Below are positions 32,280-42,724 of a stretch of 64,000 nt of DNA, piece after piece. Position 1 is the stretch's first letter, and every line of letters starts with the position of its first letter. The DNA lies in assembly GCA_949825065.1 (NCBI GenBank), contig OX463859.1:3758217-3822216 (forward strand), written 5' to 3'. The position numbers were made by a program, and so were the translations under genes. Source of the stretch: Odontocerum albicorne (lineage: Eukaryota > Arthropoda > Insecta > Trichoptera > Odontoceridae). The notes below the pieces were generated by a model. The model was not told the origin of the DNA, searched no databases, and saw only the letters and a list, made by a program, of their open reading frames with translations.

Positions 32280-32345
32280 ATCGAGCTTGAAAACTCTATG
32301 TGGAAGCCAAAAGTCTTACCAACTAGATCACGAAGGTTGTCAGTT
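32280..32345 (-). mobile_element. SINE A head fragment, minus orientation
   Basis: 'aagtcttaccaactagatca' and 'cgaaggttgtc' are the reverse of the A-box region of SINE A. Confidence 0.5.
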
Positions 32346-32459
32346 TTTTGTATTGTAAATTCATTGTACTAAATATAATAATAAATAATGGATAAATACA
32401 ATAAATGTACATTACATAGAGAATACAATAAATGTATATTACAAATTTTTCTATCGCGA

Positions 32460-32690
32460 CACATTTTTCGCCTCTTCTACATCTATATATCTTCTCATAT
32501 AGCTCCTGCGATTTCTCTCTTATTTTCTATATTTTCTCCTTAAAAATAATAACTTAATCCAACTACACTTTCCTTGGTTTTTCTGTACCACACTTTCCAC
32601 TTACGTTTGCACTGTATGTTTATTTTGTTGGTCTTTCATTCGTTCAATCCACGTGCCCAAACCATCTCATATATTATATTTAACACGTTT
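32460..32690 (-). pseudogene. LINE family C 3' region, minus orientation
   Basis: 'catttttcgcctcttctaca', 'ctcctgcgatttctctctta', 'ttaatccaactacactttcc' and 'cccaaaccatctcata' are the reverse of the tail and the WLDQ and WFGHV coding parts. Confidence 0.65.
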
Positions 32691-32859
32691 CAAGTAGTAA
32701 ACAAGGTTTTTTTAGTATTCTTGCACTTCAAAATGTGAGACTCTGGTGTGTAATATGCACGATATATTTTATGCACGTTGAAATGTCATGTCTCTTTGAC
32801 TTGCTGTAATGAATTAAACACATTAGTTAAATATTTAAGCAAGATGCAGAAGATTATGT

Positions 32860-33130
32860 TGAGATTGTTTGGGTTTGTGGAACGAATGAAACAAAAAATA
32901 CTTATAAAACCGAAACAGTAAAAATGTGAGTGGAAGGCCTGTGAGAGAAAGACTAAAGAAAGTATGGTTGGATCAAGTGAACGATATTCTGAAAGAATGA
33001 AACGTTTAAAGTCAGATAAATCGTAGAAATTGTATGGGTGTATAAAAAGCTAAAGATATGTGTCAAGATATGAAAGTCTGGCGCTGTATCCTCTCTGCCT
33101 ACCTCTACAGAGGATTTTTAAATTTTTCGT
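32860..33130 (+). pseudogene. LINE family C C-terminus and tail
   Basis: Plus-strand frame gives LRLFGFVERM and, after a short break, VSGRPVRERLKKVWLDQVND and ILKE then a stop at about 33000. The tail 'gatatgaaagtctggcgctg' and 'cctctctgcctacctctaca' follows. One of the better-preserved family C ends. Confidence 0.75.
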
Positions 33131-33469
33131 CTTTCATAAAAATAAGTTGAGAATCATAGATTGGTATAGGCCAGCTATTAGTATAGCATTATATTATATA
33201 GAGAACGAAAATATAGAACTAATACAAATTGATTTGCTACGTTTCTTGGTTAATTGACTCATATTAATTGTACGCTACAACACTGGACAGCCACTGGTTA
33301 ATCTAATTAACTGCTTAATTGTTTCAAATTCGAGGCAAGATTTTACTAAATAAAGTAGTGACTATAAAACAGATGTCGCTGCAAGTAAAATAGGTAGAGA
33401 TAATAATACAATTAAATCTTGTTGTTTCTCTATCACAAAAGACAGTTCACTAAACATTACTAACATTTG
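33131..33469. other. Unassigned A+T-rich DNA
   Basis: Nothing recognised. Confidence 0.35.
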
Positions 33470-33473
33470 CCAT

Positions 33474-34066
33474 CCTGTGCTAAAAAATCCGCGCGTTCCG
33501 GTTTTGTGTATTCAATACACATGTAAAAATGAGCGATTTAAAATCGGAAAAATAAGAATATTCATAGCCGATCGCTTAAATTAATTAAATTTGAAGTCAA
33601 AAGTGATAATAATTGAAATTTAATTGCTGAAAACATGAAAAAAACATCGGCCGACGTTCACAAAACGGGCGAAGCGACCACCTCAATTGGATACCCGATA
33701 GCTACTGAAGCGAGTGAAGCGAGCGAACTGAGATTCTATTTCTTGCGTTCACATATACCAAATTAGAGTGAGAGTGAGACGTGAATAGCGTCGCTTTCTC
33801 AGCCATAACGGTTTTTAGAATAAATATACCTACATCACACACTGGCACACGTTTGATTGTATTGGTGAATTTATTCCCGATTTTCACAAAATATCTCTGA
33901 TGTAGCCGATAACCGCAAATTATTTTTAATATTTGTTTTTCATTCAATGCGTAAATGTATTACGGAAGAATACCTAAAATCTGAAGCCAGTATTTATTAT
34001 ATTTATAGAGATATTAAAGTTTTTAGAAGCAATGTGTACTAGTTACACATCACAAGGAAGGAAGGG
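33474..34066 (+). mobile_element. TTAA MITE family E, subfamily 2
   Basis: Right end 'cacaaggaaggaaggg' is followed by TTAA (34067-34070); the left flank reads CTAA. The interior keeps the 'tgtattcaatacacatgtaa', 'gaagcgagcgaactgag' and 'cacacactggcacac' order of the 9623 copy. Confidence 0.82.
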
Positions 34067-34094
34067 TTAAACATTTAATAAGAATAATAAAAGG

Positions 34095-34190
34095 ACGATT
34101 TATAAGTGCCATTTAGAGAGCCAACTGTCATCAAGGGCGCTCTAACTCGGGATTCGAACCCACTATCATTGAATGATTGAAAATATAACA
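34095..34190 (-). mobile_element. SINE-like repeat B
   Basis: 'ggcgctctaactcgggattc' and 'gaacccactatca' give a B box on the minus strand (gggttcgaatcccga). Confidence 0.6.
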
Positions 34191-34364
34191 AAAAAAAATA
34201 AAGGAGATATGTGCAAGAATAGGAATGATGCGGCACAGTCATGAGATTAGGATCATCGCTGTATTTGCATATATTTAGAAAACACATTTGGTAAGAAAAC
34301 CGCAGAAAACTAAGCAATATAAGACGATAAACCTTTGTAGATCTTCCGATATGTGATCGTAACA

Positions 34365-34500
34365 CACTCGGCTTTAGGCGAAGAGTAGTGTATGTGTGTT
34401 GTGTTCAAATTCCACATTAAATTTTGATTAAACTTCCTTAAAGAGTTGTATTAAACTGCTTCCTAGAGCTGCACACGCCACTTCTAACGCTTTGAGGAAA
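34365..34500 (-). pseudogene. LINE family H tail, decayed
   Basis: 'actgcttcctagagctgcac' and 'cacgccacttctaacgcttt' match the reverse of the family H C-terminal coding at 19190-19250. The frame is broken. 'tgtgttcaaattccac' within the tail resembles a B box. Confidence 0.5.
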
Positions 34501-34605
34501 CAAATATACTTCAGTTCTCCTTCAATCCTTTTATTTGAACAAAAATAATTTTGACCGCTGTCATGAAATATGTATACTCGAAACGGACTGAATCAACATC
34601 TGTTA

Positions 34606-34823
34606 AGGTCTCGGCCACACAGGTAGGATACTCGCTTAGTGCTTAGAGCTACGTTGCGAGCTAGATGACATACCCTAGCGAACTAACGCATCCCATTCTA
34701 TCGCAATGGCCCCACTGCACGCTTCGCGCCACGCTACGTGACTATTATAGTTACATAGTATATTAGTCACGGAGCACCTACCTAGCTTAGCACTAAGTGA
34801 AGCACTTAGGTGTGGCCTTAGCC
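34606..34823. mobile_element. Small Harbinger-like MITE
   Basis: Inverted ends 'aggtctcggccacacaggta' and 'aggtgtggccttagcc' lie between TTA triplets (34603-34605 and 34824-34826). Arms continue through 'cttagtgcttagagct' and 'tagcttagcactaag'. The 218-bp element has no gene. Confidence 0.65.
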
Positions 34824-34859
34824 TTAGAGATTAGACCACAATCGTATTTTAGTGTCAAC

Positions 34860-35215
34860 ATTGATATATGGGAGGGAAATGGATGGGGAAAAAACTTATA
34901 GAAGCCTAAACAATGCTGTGGAAATACGTGCATTGAGATCAATACGCGGAGTAACAATGTTTGACAGAATACGGAATGAAGTAAAAAGAGAATAATGACT
35001 TTTAATGTATTGAGAAAGATTAAAAAAGGATGGTTTGTTCATGTAGAACGAATGAATGAAGAAAGACTAACAAAATAGTGCAAATGTGTGTAGCAGACGT
35101 GTGAGAGAAAGACCGAGGAAAGTGTGATGATATCAAGTGAATAATATTTTCTAAGAAGAAAACATAGAAAGTCAAAGAAATCGTAGAAATTATATGGATT
35201 TATGGTAGAAATGAC
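34860..35215 (+). pseudogene. LINE family C C-terminal coding and tail
   Basis: Reading from 'ctaaacaatgctgtggaaat' the frame gives NAVEIRALRSIRGVTMFDRI and RNEVKRE before a stop; further on 'ttcatgtagaacgaatgaat' (HVERMNEE) and 'gaccgaggaaagtgtgatga' (RPRKV) are preserved in another frame. Tail present. Confidence 0.7.
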
Positions 35216-35664
35216 TTATTCATTCTTGATAACACATTTCAGAGCAACTATATAATGGTTTCAAATTTAACTTTACGTAACTTTATAGCAGAATATTTAA
35301 CTAAAAACTATTGTGTTATTCCACTTATTTCCTTTTTCTCGCAACAGAGAGATGAAGAATAAAATAAATACCTTAAAGTATGTTAACCCTGCTTCCTGCA
35401 TCTCCGGGAAGTAAAATGGACTTAAAATATGCATCACAACGTAAAATGCAGTTATAGAAAGTTTCCTTTTGACTTCTCAGATGTCTTCCTGAAAACGACT
35501 CTTTTTGTAACATCTATTTTTTCGTTTTGTAAAGTCTAATGAGAACGAAATGGAAGAAAAGTAACGACTTCAAAGAAATGTATGAATGAAAAGAGGATGC
35601 ACTGTTTTCCGAGAAGAAATATTTCAATTCTACAACGTATTTAACTTTTACAAAGTTGATTGAA
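35216..35664. other. Unassigned DNA
   Basis: Nothing recognised. Confidence 0.35.
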
Positions 35665-35850
35665 TCGGTCTAGTGAGTAAGATATAAGTTTTCCGAGCCG
35701 GGAGCTGTGGGTTCAATCTTCGTTGGAACCCAGATTTAAGAAAAAAAATTTGGTCTGGTTTTTTACAACTTTCGAGTAGTTTAGAAGACATTGTAATAAC
35801 TCCGCCAGGTTGCACTATAAACTAGCTAAGTTGTATGCAATACCATTATC
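35665..35850 (+). mobile_element. SINE A, near full length
   Basis: Head 'atcggtctagtgagtaagat' and 'ctgtgggttcaatcttcg', body 'ttggaacccagattt', tail 'aagacattgtaataactccg' and 'ccaggttgcacta' follow the 62238 copy. Confidence 0.75.
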
Positions 35851-35865
35851 ATTCGTCTTCACAAG

Positions 35866-35960
35866 TGATTCCCAAAGTCGTCACTACCGCCCACTTGGGG
35901 GGCGGTATAAGCCTCATAGGGGGCGCTGAAAGGCGAAAGGTGGGGAGGGGCTAGGCTGGT
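35866..35960 (+). mobile_element. Possible hAT element end
   Basis: 'agtgattcccaaagtcgtca' and 'ccgcccacttggggggcgg' look like the start of a hAT element with a subterminal hairpin. No opposite end was found, so the call is tentative. Confidence 0.35.
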
Positions 35961-36229
35961 TAAAAGGGTAAATAATACAAATAGATAGTTCCTACAAATA
36001 AAAGGCGTGTCAGAAAAGTCAATTATGTATATAGTACAGCTATTAGACGTTCAAATATTTAATCATAAAAACATGAATCTTCTTTTTATATTACAATATA
36101 TATAAATTAATTAAGGAAATGATGTCTATAGCAGAGCCATTTGAAGTTCAAATATTTCTTGAATCTTCAAAAAGACTATAGTTTCACTATGTGGGGCCAT
36201 TTTTTACGTAAAAGGAAAAGTAAGTAAAA

Positions 36230-36340
36230 TAAAAAACTTCTTTTATATTTTTGTGTTCACCACAGGTTTATTTTAGGTTCACAACTAGTTTCGAAGACCA
36301 CCGTCTTCATCGTCAGGTAAATATAAACTTAGTTGCTAAA
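36230..36340 (-). mobile_element. Element end with hammerhead-like core
   Basis: Minus strand: 'cctgacgatgaagacggtgg' then 'tcttcgaaactag', in which GAAGAC and GTCTTC form a perfect 6-bp stem between CTGACGA and GAAA. 'ctaaaataaacc' follows. The arrangement parallels foldback family D. Penelope-like retroelements are one known source of such motifs; the assignment is inference. Confidence 0.45.
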
Positions 36341-36375
36341 ATATATTCTGTACAAGTGTAATTAACCTAATATAA

Positions 36376-36482
36376 AAGAGGGGAGGTAGGGGGAGTGAAG
36401 TGGGGAGAGATGTGATACAATGGTGAATGGGGCGGGGAAAAAAATATGTGAAAGTGAATCTTTAAGACAGGGGGGGGGGGGG
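36376..36482 (+). repeat. G-rich island with a G13 run
   Basis: Several G-runs of 4-5 (such as 'ggggaggtagggggagtg') precede a homopolymer of 13 G at 36470-36482, very unusual in this A+T-rich setting. It could form G-quadruplexes. Confidence 0.8.
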
Positions 36483-37139
36483 ATTTTAAATTGGAAACAT
36501 ATTAAGCAGAGGGCTATTATCAAAATTGGTTTGGTTATTGATGATATTTAGACTTAATTTTATAGATTTTTTAATCTCAAGAATTTCCAAATTGTCTGTA
36601 GAATCCTCAAACCACGATTAAGACTCAAAACTCCGCTATCAACATTCTTTTTGCCAACGCAAACATTCGAGATGACATGAGTTAAAACTTTTAAAAACTA
36701 AATTCTACGATAATCCGACGAAACATTTTTTTCCCGACCGAGTTGTGTAATTTTAGAACCAATTGACCTTTAGTTAAGTAAATGCTGTGAAATTGAACCC
36801 GTTAAAAATAATCTGAATAGATTCTTACACACGAACCCTTAAGCGCTGTTTTTGTCGTTATTTGTTTCCTTTGCTTATTCTTTTAAATGTTTTTCTTTGA
36901 ATGTTGTATGGGATTTTCTTTTTCAACATATTTTACATATGACAGATAAACTTGAAATATGTTGTGGGCTGAAACAGGTGTGGGCTGAAAAACATCGAAT
37001 ATCTTTCCGCCTAGTTTCGCGTTCCTATTAATGAGGGTCTATTAATCTCGATTAGGATGGTACTATAATACAATTTTATAGATAAGTAAATAAAATGATT
37101 TTTCCCTGCCAAAGGAAAAAAAAATATTCGAATGTTTCA
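36483..37139. other. Unassigned DNA
   Basis: Nothing recognised. Confidence 0.35.
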
Positions 37140-37587
37140 CCCTTCCTTCCCTGTGATGTATAACTAGTACACATTGCTTCTAAAATCTTTAATATCTCTA
37201 TAAATATAATAAATACTGGCTTCAGATTTAAGATATTGCTCCGTAATACATTTACGCATTGAATGATATATAATATTAATAATAATAAGCACTTATCGGC
37301 CACATCAGAGATATTTTGTGAAAATCGGGAATAAATTCACCAATACAATCAAACGTGTGCCAGTGTGTGACGTAGGTATATTCATTCTAAAAACCTGTAT
37401 GGGTGAGGAAGCGACGCTATTCACGTTTAAATTTCAATTATTATCACTTTTGACTTCAAATTTAATTAATTTAAGCGATTGTCAATGAATATACTTATTT
37501 TTTCGATTTTAAATCGCTCATTTTTACATGTGTATTGAATACGCAGCACCGGAACGCGCGGATTTTTTTAGCACAGGAAAGGAAAGG
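37140..37587 (-). mobile_element. TTAA MITE family E, subfamily 2, internally deleted
   Basis: Left end 'cccttccttccctgtgatg', right end 'agcacaggaaaggaaagg' followed by TTAA (37588-37591). The centre is missing: 'agcgacgctattcacg' joins straight to 'tttaaatttcaattattatc'. 448 bp. Confidence 0.8.
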
Positions 37588-38089
37588 TTAATAGTTAATA
37601 GCTTTGTTATTCAACTAATATCATTGATCCTCGAGACAAATCTTTTTACCTCCTAACTTGAGGCTCTCTTTAGGACAAAAATACCGGTTTGCTACGAGAA
37701 CAATATTTAGGTTGAACTGGTGTCATGGTATATCGGAAATATCTGTAGTCTATTGATCCAAAGAAAAATGTTTACAGGAGGAAAAACTTTTGCATTCTAT
37801 CCGTACATATAGTATTATTTTGTAGATTCCACAAACTCAAAGCAAATACGTTACATAAAATTGAAAAAAAAAACAGACGCGTGAGACTCTCGCGCGGTAG
37901 AAGTGAAACTTCTTAGCTCATAGGAAAAGATTGTATGCATTGCTTTTTTTCCATTTGCTAATGATTTTTTTTTGGGATTAGCATATGGTTATGTGGAATT
38001 TAATTCAAAAAAATCTCTTAGTTAAATAAAAATTGGTTATGTGGAATTTAATTTAAAAAAATCTCTCTTAATTAAATAATGAAATCTAT
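37588..38089. other. Unassigned DNA
   Basis: A short direct repeat 'ggttatgtggaatttaattt' occurs at about 37987 and 38036. No gene. Confidence 0.45.
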
Positions 38090-38580
38090 TTTTTTTTATT
38101 TTAAGTAATAAATAATAATATTTTTAATAATAAGTAATAATATAGTATAATACACTTAATAATATTAAATTTATATTTTTTAATATTAAATACATTAATA
38201 TTTTTATTTTATTATTAATTATTGAATTAATTTTATTTAAATAATTATTCAATTATATATTTATTAACATATTATTTTTATTATATTATTAAAAATATAA
38301 TATTTATAATATATTATCAATAACTTTATTATATCATTTTATTAATTAATTATGTTATTATTAATTATAATATAATTATTAATATTTTAATAACATATAT
38401 ATATATTATTATAATTATATATTAAATATAAATTATATGTTAAATAAATATTAAAATAAACAACAAATTAAACCAAATAATTTAACACAAAATAAAATTA
38501 ATAAATGTTAAATATAAATACAATATATATAAAAAAAATTTTTTTTTTTTATAAATAATTATAATTTTAATAATAAATAA
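38090..38580. repeat. Extreme A+T tract, left of mariner
   Basis: Almost pure A and T for some 490 bp, in 'taataatatt'-like strings. It continues on the other side of the mariner (39872-40020), so the mariner split one A+T block. Confidence 0.8.
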
Positions 38581-38582
38581 TA

Positions 38583-39869
38583 TTAGGTCCTTACATATGA
38601 AATTGGCGTTTTGTTTGGGAGGAACATAAAGTTTATTTTTTTTTAATATAATATATTTATTTAATCAAAGTATGTACCATTGCTATCTATGCACTTTTGC
38701 CATCTCATAGGTAGTTCATCGATCCCTTTACTAAAAAAACCATTCGGACGAGAATCAATAAAATCTTTGAAGTCGGTTTGGACTGCCCCATCGGAGTTGA
38801 ATTTTTTCCCTTGCAAGAAGTTATCCAAATTTCGAAAAAAATAGTAATCTGTTGGGGCAAGGTCCGGAAAGTACGGTGGATGTCTTAGACATTCCAATTG
38901 AAGCTCTTCTAATTTGGTAGCCGTCTGTTGTGCAGTGTGTGGTCTAGCGTAATCATGAAGCAGCAGTGGCCTAGAGCGATTAACCAGCCTCGGTTGTTTA
39001 GCAGCTAGCTTTTCCATCATGGTTTGCAGTTGCTGACAATAGACATCTGCCGTAATCGTCTGGCCAGATTTAAGAAAGCTGTAGTGAACGACACCAGCAC
39101 TAGTCCACCAAACGCTCACAAGTAACTTTTTTGGAGTCAATTTTCGCTTGGGGCATGGTTTGGCTAGTTCGGCAGGGTTCAGCCATTGCGATGAGCGCTT
39201 CCGATTATCATACAGGACCCATTTTTCATCACAGGTAATGATTCGATTCAAAATCCCTTCATTATTGTGCCGGTTGAGTAATGCAACGCAGCAGTCAACG
39301 CGCGTTTGTTGATTTGCTTCACTCAATTCGTGAGGTACCCACCTTTCAAGCTTTTTCACCTTCCCAATTTGCTTCAAGTGGATTAAAACAGTTTTATCAC
39401 TAACACTGCAGCCTGCAGCTAACTCGGACGTGGTTTGCGATGGATCCGCTTCCACAATAGCCTTCAATTCTTCATTATCAACTTTGGTCTCCGGCCGTCC
39501 ACAAGGCTTGTTCTGCAGGTCGAAATTTCCGAAACGAAAACGTTGGAACCAAAAACGCACTGTGTTTTCTTTTGCGGCACCGTCGCCATACACATCATTA
39601 ATCCTTCGAGCCGTTTCTGCAGCACTGGTGCCACGGTGGAACTCGTACTCGTAAATAACGCGATATTTCAAGTTTTCCATTTTGTAAACTGAGTGACGCA
39701 AATAAAAAAAACAATTGAGGAAAAAACAAATGAATTATAATTTTCGAAACACAAATACTTGAGTAAATAGCTGTATAATTTTGAATTTGGAATTCCTAAC
39801 CAAAGAGAAGATATTTGAGATCAAAGTTGCCAGTACGGCAAAACGCCAATTTCATATGTAAGGACCTAA
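38583..39869 (-). mobile_element. Mariner element, complete, 1287 bp
   Basis: Starts 'ttaggtccttacatatgaaa' and ends with its reverse complement; the terminal inverted repeats match perfectly for 31 bp. TA lies on both sides (38581-38582 and 39870-39871). A single transposase frame occupies most of the inside. The length and intact ends make it the youngest-looking element in the window. Confidence 0.95.
38661..39680 (-). CDS. Mariner transposase (cecropia-type), 339 aa
   Basis: An uninterrupted frame for a mariner DDD transposase, the enzyme that cuts and pastes the surrounding element. I start it at the ATG at 39680 (MENLKYRVI); an upstream TTG would add seven residues but is unlikely in a eukaryote. 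Domains: two helix-turn-helix motifs (about 5-55 and 65-110) that bind the terminal repeats; linker WVPHEL (114-119); catalytic domain with Asp151 (TCDEKW), Asp243 (LLHDYARPH) and Asp278 (LAPTDY). The last two are separated by 34 residues, so the signature is DD34D. Sequence features (IGKVKKLERWVPHEL, CDEKWVLYDNR) resemble the human SETMAR/Hsmar1 branch. Oddities: the family motif HDNARPH reads HDYARPH, and YSPDL reads YFPDL. These changes next to catalytic residues may inactivate it, despite the open frame. Confidence 0.93.
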   Translation of the reverse strand: MENLKYRVIYEYEFHRGTSAAETARRINDVYGDGAAKENTVRFWFQRFRFGNFDLQNKPCGRPETKVDNEELKAIVEADPSQTTSELAAGCSVSDKTVLIHLKQIGKVKKLERWVPHELSEANQQTRVDCCVALLNRHNNEGILNRIITCDEKWVLYDNRKRSSQWLNPAELAKPCPKRKLTPKKLLVSVWWTSAGVVHYSFLKSGQTITADVYCQQLQTMMEKLAAKQPRLVNRSRPLLLHDYARPHTAQQTATKLEELQLECLRHPPYFPDLAPTDYYFFRNLDNFLQGKKFNSDGAVQTDFKDFIDSRPNGFFSKGIDELPMRWQKCIDSNGTYFD

Positions 39870-39871
39870 TA

Positions 39872-40020
39872 ATTTTTATAATAATATAATACACTTCATA
39901 ATATTAAAATTATATTAATTATTTTAAATAAAAAATAATTATTAATATTAAAATAATTAATAATAATCTATTAATAAATAAAATGTTAAATAATAATAAA
40001 TAATAATAATAAAGTAATAC
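39872..40020. repeat. Extreme A+T tract, right of mariner
   Basis: Continuation of the block at 38090-38580; both contain 'taatataatacactt'. Confidence 0.75.
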
Positions 40021-40554
40021 ACCGTTTCACTTTTCGTGACGTTCAGGCCAATTTGCCCTACCGAAAACTTCAAAAAATAATAATTGAATTTCAGTTTTTC
40101 AATTCAAAAAACACTTGCATAATAGATAAAGCTTAAAATGGTGAGAGGGAAAAAGAAAAACAGGGTGGCAATTAAGCTAAGTGAATTTCTTCTTACAAAT
40201 ATACTAAACGAAAACTAGAAGAAAATTCCAGATAGTTTTATTGAAAATACTAACATTTATATTTTGTTTCTTAGAATTGGCGTAATAATATTTAGTAATG
40301 GTTGCTTTTCTAAGTGAAATGTATGTTATTTCTTGACACAGAATCTATTTTAGATTTCTGAAAGGTAATGTTTTTTTTTAATGTGAAACGTATTAATTAA
40401 AATATCAGGGCTGCAAATACACAGTGAGAGTGAAAATGTTTGTAGTATGACCTGCAAGTATGAACAATAACTGCAATAAAAAGTTATGAAATAATGCCCA
40501 TGAACCTGAAAAATTTCTGCTGTTTGGGTAAAATTTTTCTTATTTGATTGAAGG
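40021..40554. other. Unassigned DNA
   Basis: Nothing recognised. Confidence 0.35.
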
Positions 40555-40690
40555 AAGTCATAGAAATGGTAGACGTTGTATGAGAAGGTGTTTGGATGTG
40601 AAATAGGTAAAGGTATGTATCAAAATAAGAAAACCTCTGCCTACTCGTGCAGGGAGATGACGTGATGGTATTTATGTATGTATAAACACG
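40555..40690 (+). mobile_element. LINE family C 3' tail
   Basis: 'agtcatagaaatggtagacg', 'gaaataggtaaaggtatgta', 'aacctctgcctactcgtgca' and 'gggagatgacgtgatggtat' follow the family C tail. Confidence 0.6.
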
Positions 40691-40724
40691 AATTCTGAGG
40701 TAAAAGTTGAACTAATACGAAATT

Positions 40725-40800
40725 GAATCTACCAGGAATCGAACGTGTGGTAGCATGGATGCTAACCGTTAGACCAGGATCAAAGAACCATGCGCCTTAC
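40725..40800 (-). mobile_element. tRNA-like SINE head, minus orientation
   Basis: Minus strand 'cctggtctaacggttagcat' (A box) and 'acgttcgattcctgg' (B box) are well spaced. Acceptor pairing is poor, so I read it as SINE rather than tRNA. Confidence 0.55.
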
Positions 40801-41434
40801 TACATCGTCTGAGAAATAATTAATGAAAATGAAAAGATATTTATTAATTTATCTAATTCAACTCTAATTTATTTAAGACTTTAAATTAAGAACTTATCTT
40901 TAAACTAACTTGATATTGAGTGTTTTTTATAGTGACCATTTTTTTCTTCAAAAACCACATCATTTAATTAAATCCTCCATTAGTGGACTTTTTTAGAAAG
41001 AACTTTTTCGTTTGCTGAAGAAAAAAACTACACATTATTTTTTGCAAACTCCCCGCAATTTTCAGTGTTACGACACAACGTCGACGCTTTTCGATTTTTC
41101 ACAGCTCCTTAATCTCGGATGGGAGACAAAATATTTTACTGAATTTCACATAAAAAAGACAAAAAACTCAAGGACGCTGAGAAACAAGAAAGAAAATAAA
41201 ATAAATTCAAGCCTCGTTTGAGTAATTCGTGTCCATCTCGCATTAACACTCTACATGACCTTAGGGGTAGAATAAAACGTTTCCACTCTGCATTTTGTCC
41301 ATCTCATTTTAACCCTCTACTCTGCAATTAGGTAAAATGTACCAATCAACACACTAATATGTGAAAGGTTCAGAATGTAAAAATTATACACATATCTTAG
41401 AGATTCAAGTACAACAGTTAAATATAATATAGGA
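40801..41434. other. Unassigned A+T-rich DNA
   Basis: A 69-codon frame at 41012-41221 lacks any motif. Confidence 0.35.
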
Positions 41435-41590
41435 GAGATTCTTAAACGGAGAAAATTGTAGGAATTATATCGGAAGATGTATTGATGTAGAAGTGACAAA
41501 GTATGTATGTGTGTCAAGATAAGAAAGTCTGGCGCATTGTTCTTTCTGCCTATCACGGCAGGAAATGGTGTGATGGTACGTATGTATAAA
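41435..41590 (+). mobile_element. LINE family C 3' tail
   Basis: 'gattcttaaacggagaaaat', 'aagataagaaagtctggcgc', 'gttctttctgcctatcacgg' and 'aaatggtgtgatggtacgta' match the tail. Confidence 0.65.
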
Positions 41591-41719
41591 CTAACCGTCA
41601 GACCATAGCTGCCGATTCAAGCGTTTTAATTTGAATATCTCATTCTGAATATAAAAAAAAACGTTCTTTCATTTGAGTTCTTGTTTCTTCTTCAAGATTG
41701 TCAACATTAGAATGTTAAT

Positions 41720-41985
41720 TTGATTCCACGCCTTTCCATTCACTTTTGATAAGTAGGATATATATATATTTTGTGTTTAATTCGTTCCACGTGCCAAAAC
41801 CATCTCGGAGGGCTCTTCTTCATCTTACTCAATACATCCATCAGTCTTTAGTTCACACTCATCTAACAGGAAAGTCTGGCACTCTCTCCTCTCTGTCTAC
41901 CCCAACAGGGAGTCTACCCCAACATGGTATGCATGACTATGTCAAGTCCACCCCAACATGGTATGCATGGTATGTATGACATGGA
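41720..41985 (-). pseudogene. LINE family C region, minus orientation, with a tail piece
   Basis: On the minus strand 41770-41855 reads LMDVLSKMKKSPPRWFWHVE, a good match to the KMKKxxLRWFGHVERM motif. Immediately right, 'aggaaagtctggcactct' is a plus-oriented tail, so two copies abut. A short direct repeat 'ccaacatggtatgcatg' occurs twice at about 41918-41969. Confidence 0.65.
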
Positions 41986-42044
41986 CTTTCGCCAATTTAG
42001 CATATTATTTTAATGTTATTCTAAAATTGATGTTCATAGGATAG

Positions 42045-42215
42045 TTCCTAGGGAAAATGGGCAGTGCAAAATGGAGTAATCAGATGATAGGTTATTGACT
42101 GGGAGAAGCCTTTACACTGTCATACAAACAGCACTTGACAGAGAGGAGTGGAGATGTATCGACACAACCTTAATATATCATGACCCTCAGTAACGAGGAA
42201 CGACGGGGATGATGA
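42045..42215 (+). pseudogene. LINE C-terminal tail with (GAT)n end
   Basis: The frame gives LYTVIQTALDREEWRCIDTT and, two codons later, HDPQ, stop, RGTTGMMM. The xRExW and HDPQxRGTTGMM ending is common in insect LINEs. It finishes in 'gatgatgatgatt'. Confidence 0.65.
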
Positions 42216-42274
42216 TGATTCTTAGAAATATTTTTACAAAACCCCCCTTGAAATTATATTTTTTTCAGCGAAAT

Positions 42275-42490
42275 ATTTAATACGTGTGGATCTTCTTCGA
42301 CAGCCGTCCAGAGGAAGATCAAAGAACTCCTGGATGACTCAATGCTCCGAAATCCAGCAGACAAACGGCCTAGATGAAAGCATCACCTAGAACCGAAGAA
42401 TATACAGCCTAAGAACGAGAAAAGCCGACCCCAACAGCCTACCTAGGCAATTAGTTGGGACAGTTTCAGGAAGAAGAAGAAGATTTAATA
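42275..42490 (+). pseudogene. LINE C-terminal tail with (GAA)n end
   Basis: Broken frame with RPRGRSKNSW, then RRIYSLRTRKADPN, then 'gttgggacagtttcaggaag' and 'gaagaagaagatt'. Typical of the RGRPKxRW and RKADPN tail of another LINE lineage. Confidence 0.6.
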
Positions 42491-42559
42491 CGTACAAACA
42501 TACGCACGATCACGTAATTTCCCTTGTCAGATTAGGCAGAAAGAACAGAGTACCTCTCT

Positions 42560-42722
42560 CTGAAAACACATATTTAGCCTATTCAACATTCGTACACCTT
42601 TTCATACAACTTCTACGATTTCTCTGACTTTCTAAATATACTTATGTCTACTTAGAAAGCATTACTTGATCCAACCATACTTTCTTGGTCTTTCATCTCA
42701 CATACTTTCCTTATTCTTCTCA
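42560..42722 (-). mobile_element. LINE family C tail, minus orientation
   Basis: 'acatatttagcctattcaac', 'acttctacgatttctctgac' and 'ttgatccaaccatactttct' are the reverse of the tail and the KVWLDQ coding. Confidence 0.65.
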
Positions 42723-42724
42723 GT

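Noticed and set aside
35866..35960. A complete hAT element
   Set aside because: Only one possible end is visible; no inverted partner or 8-bp duplication was found.
39430..39692. Plus-strand frames of 74 and 85 codons
   Set aside because: They overlap the mariner transposase in antisense and have no independent support.
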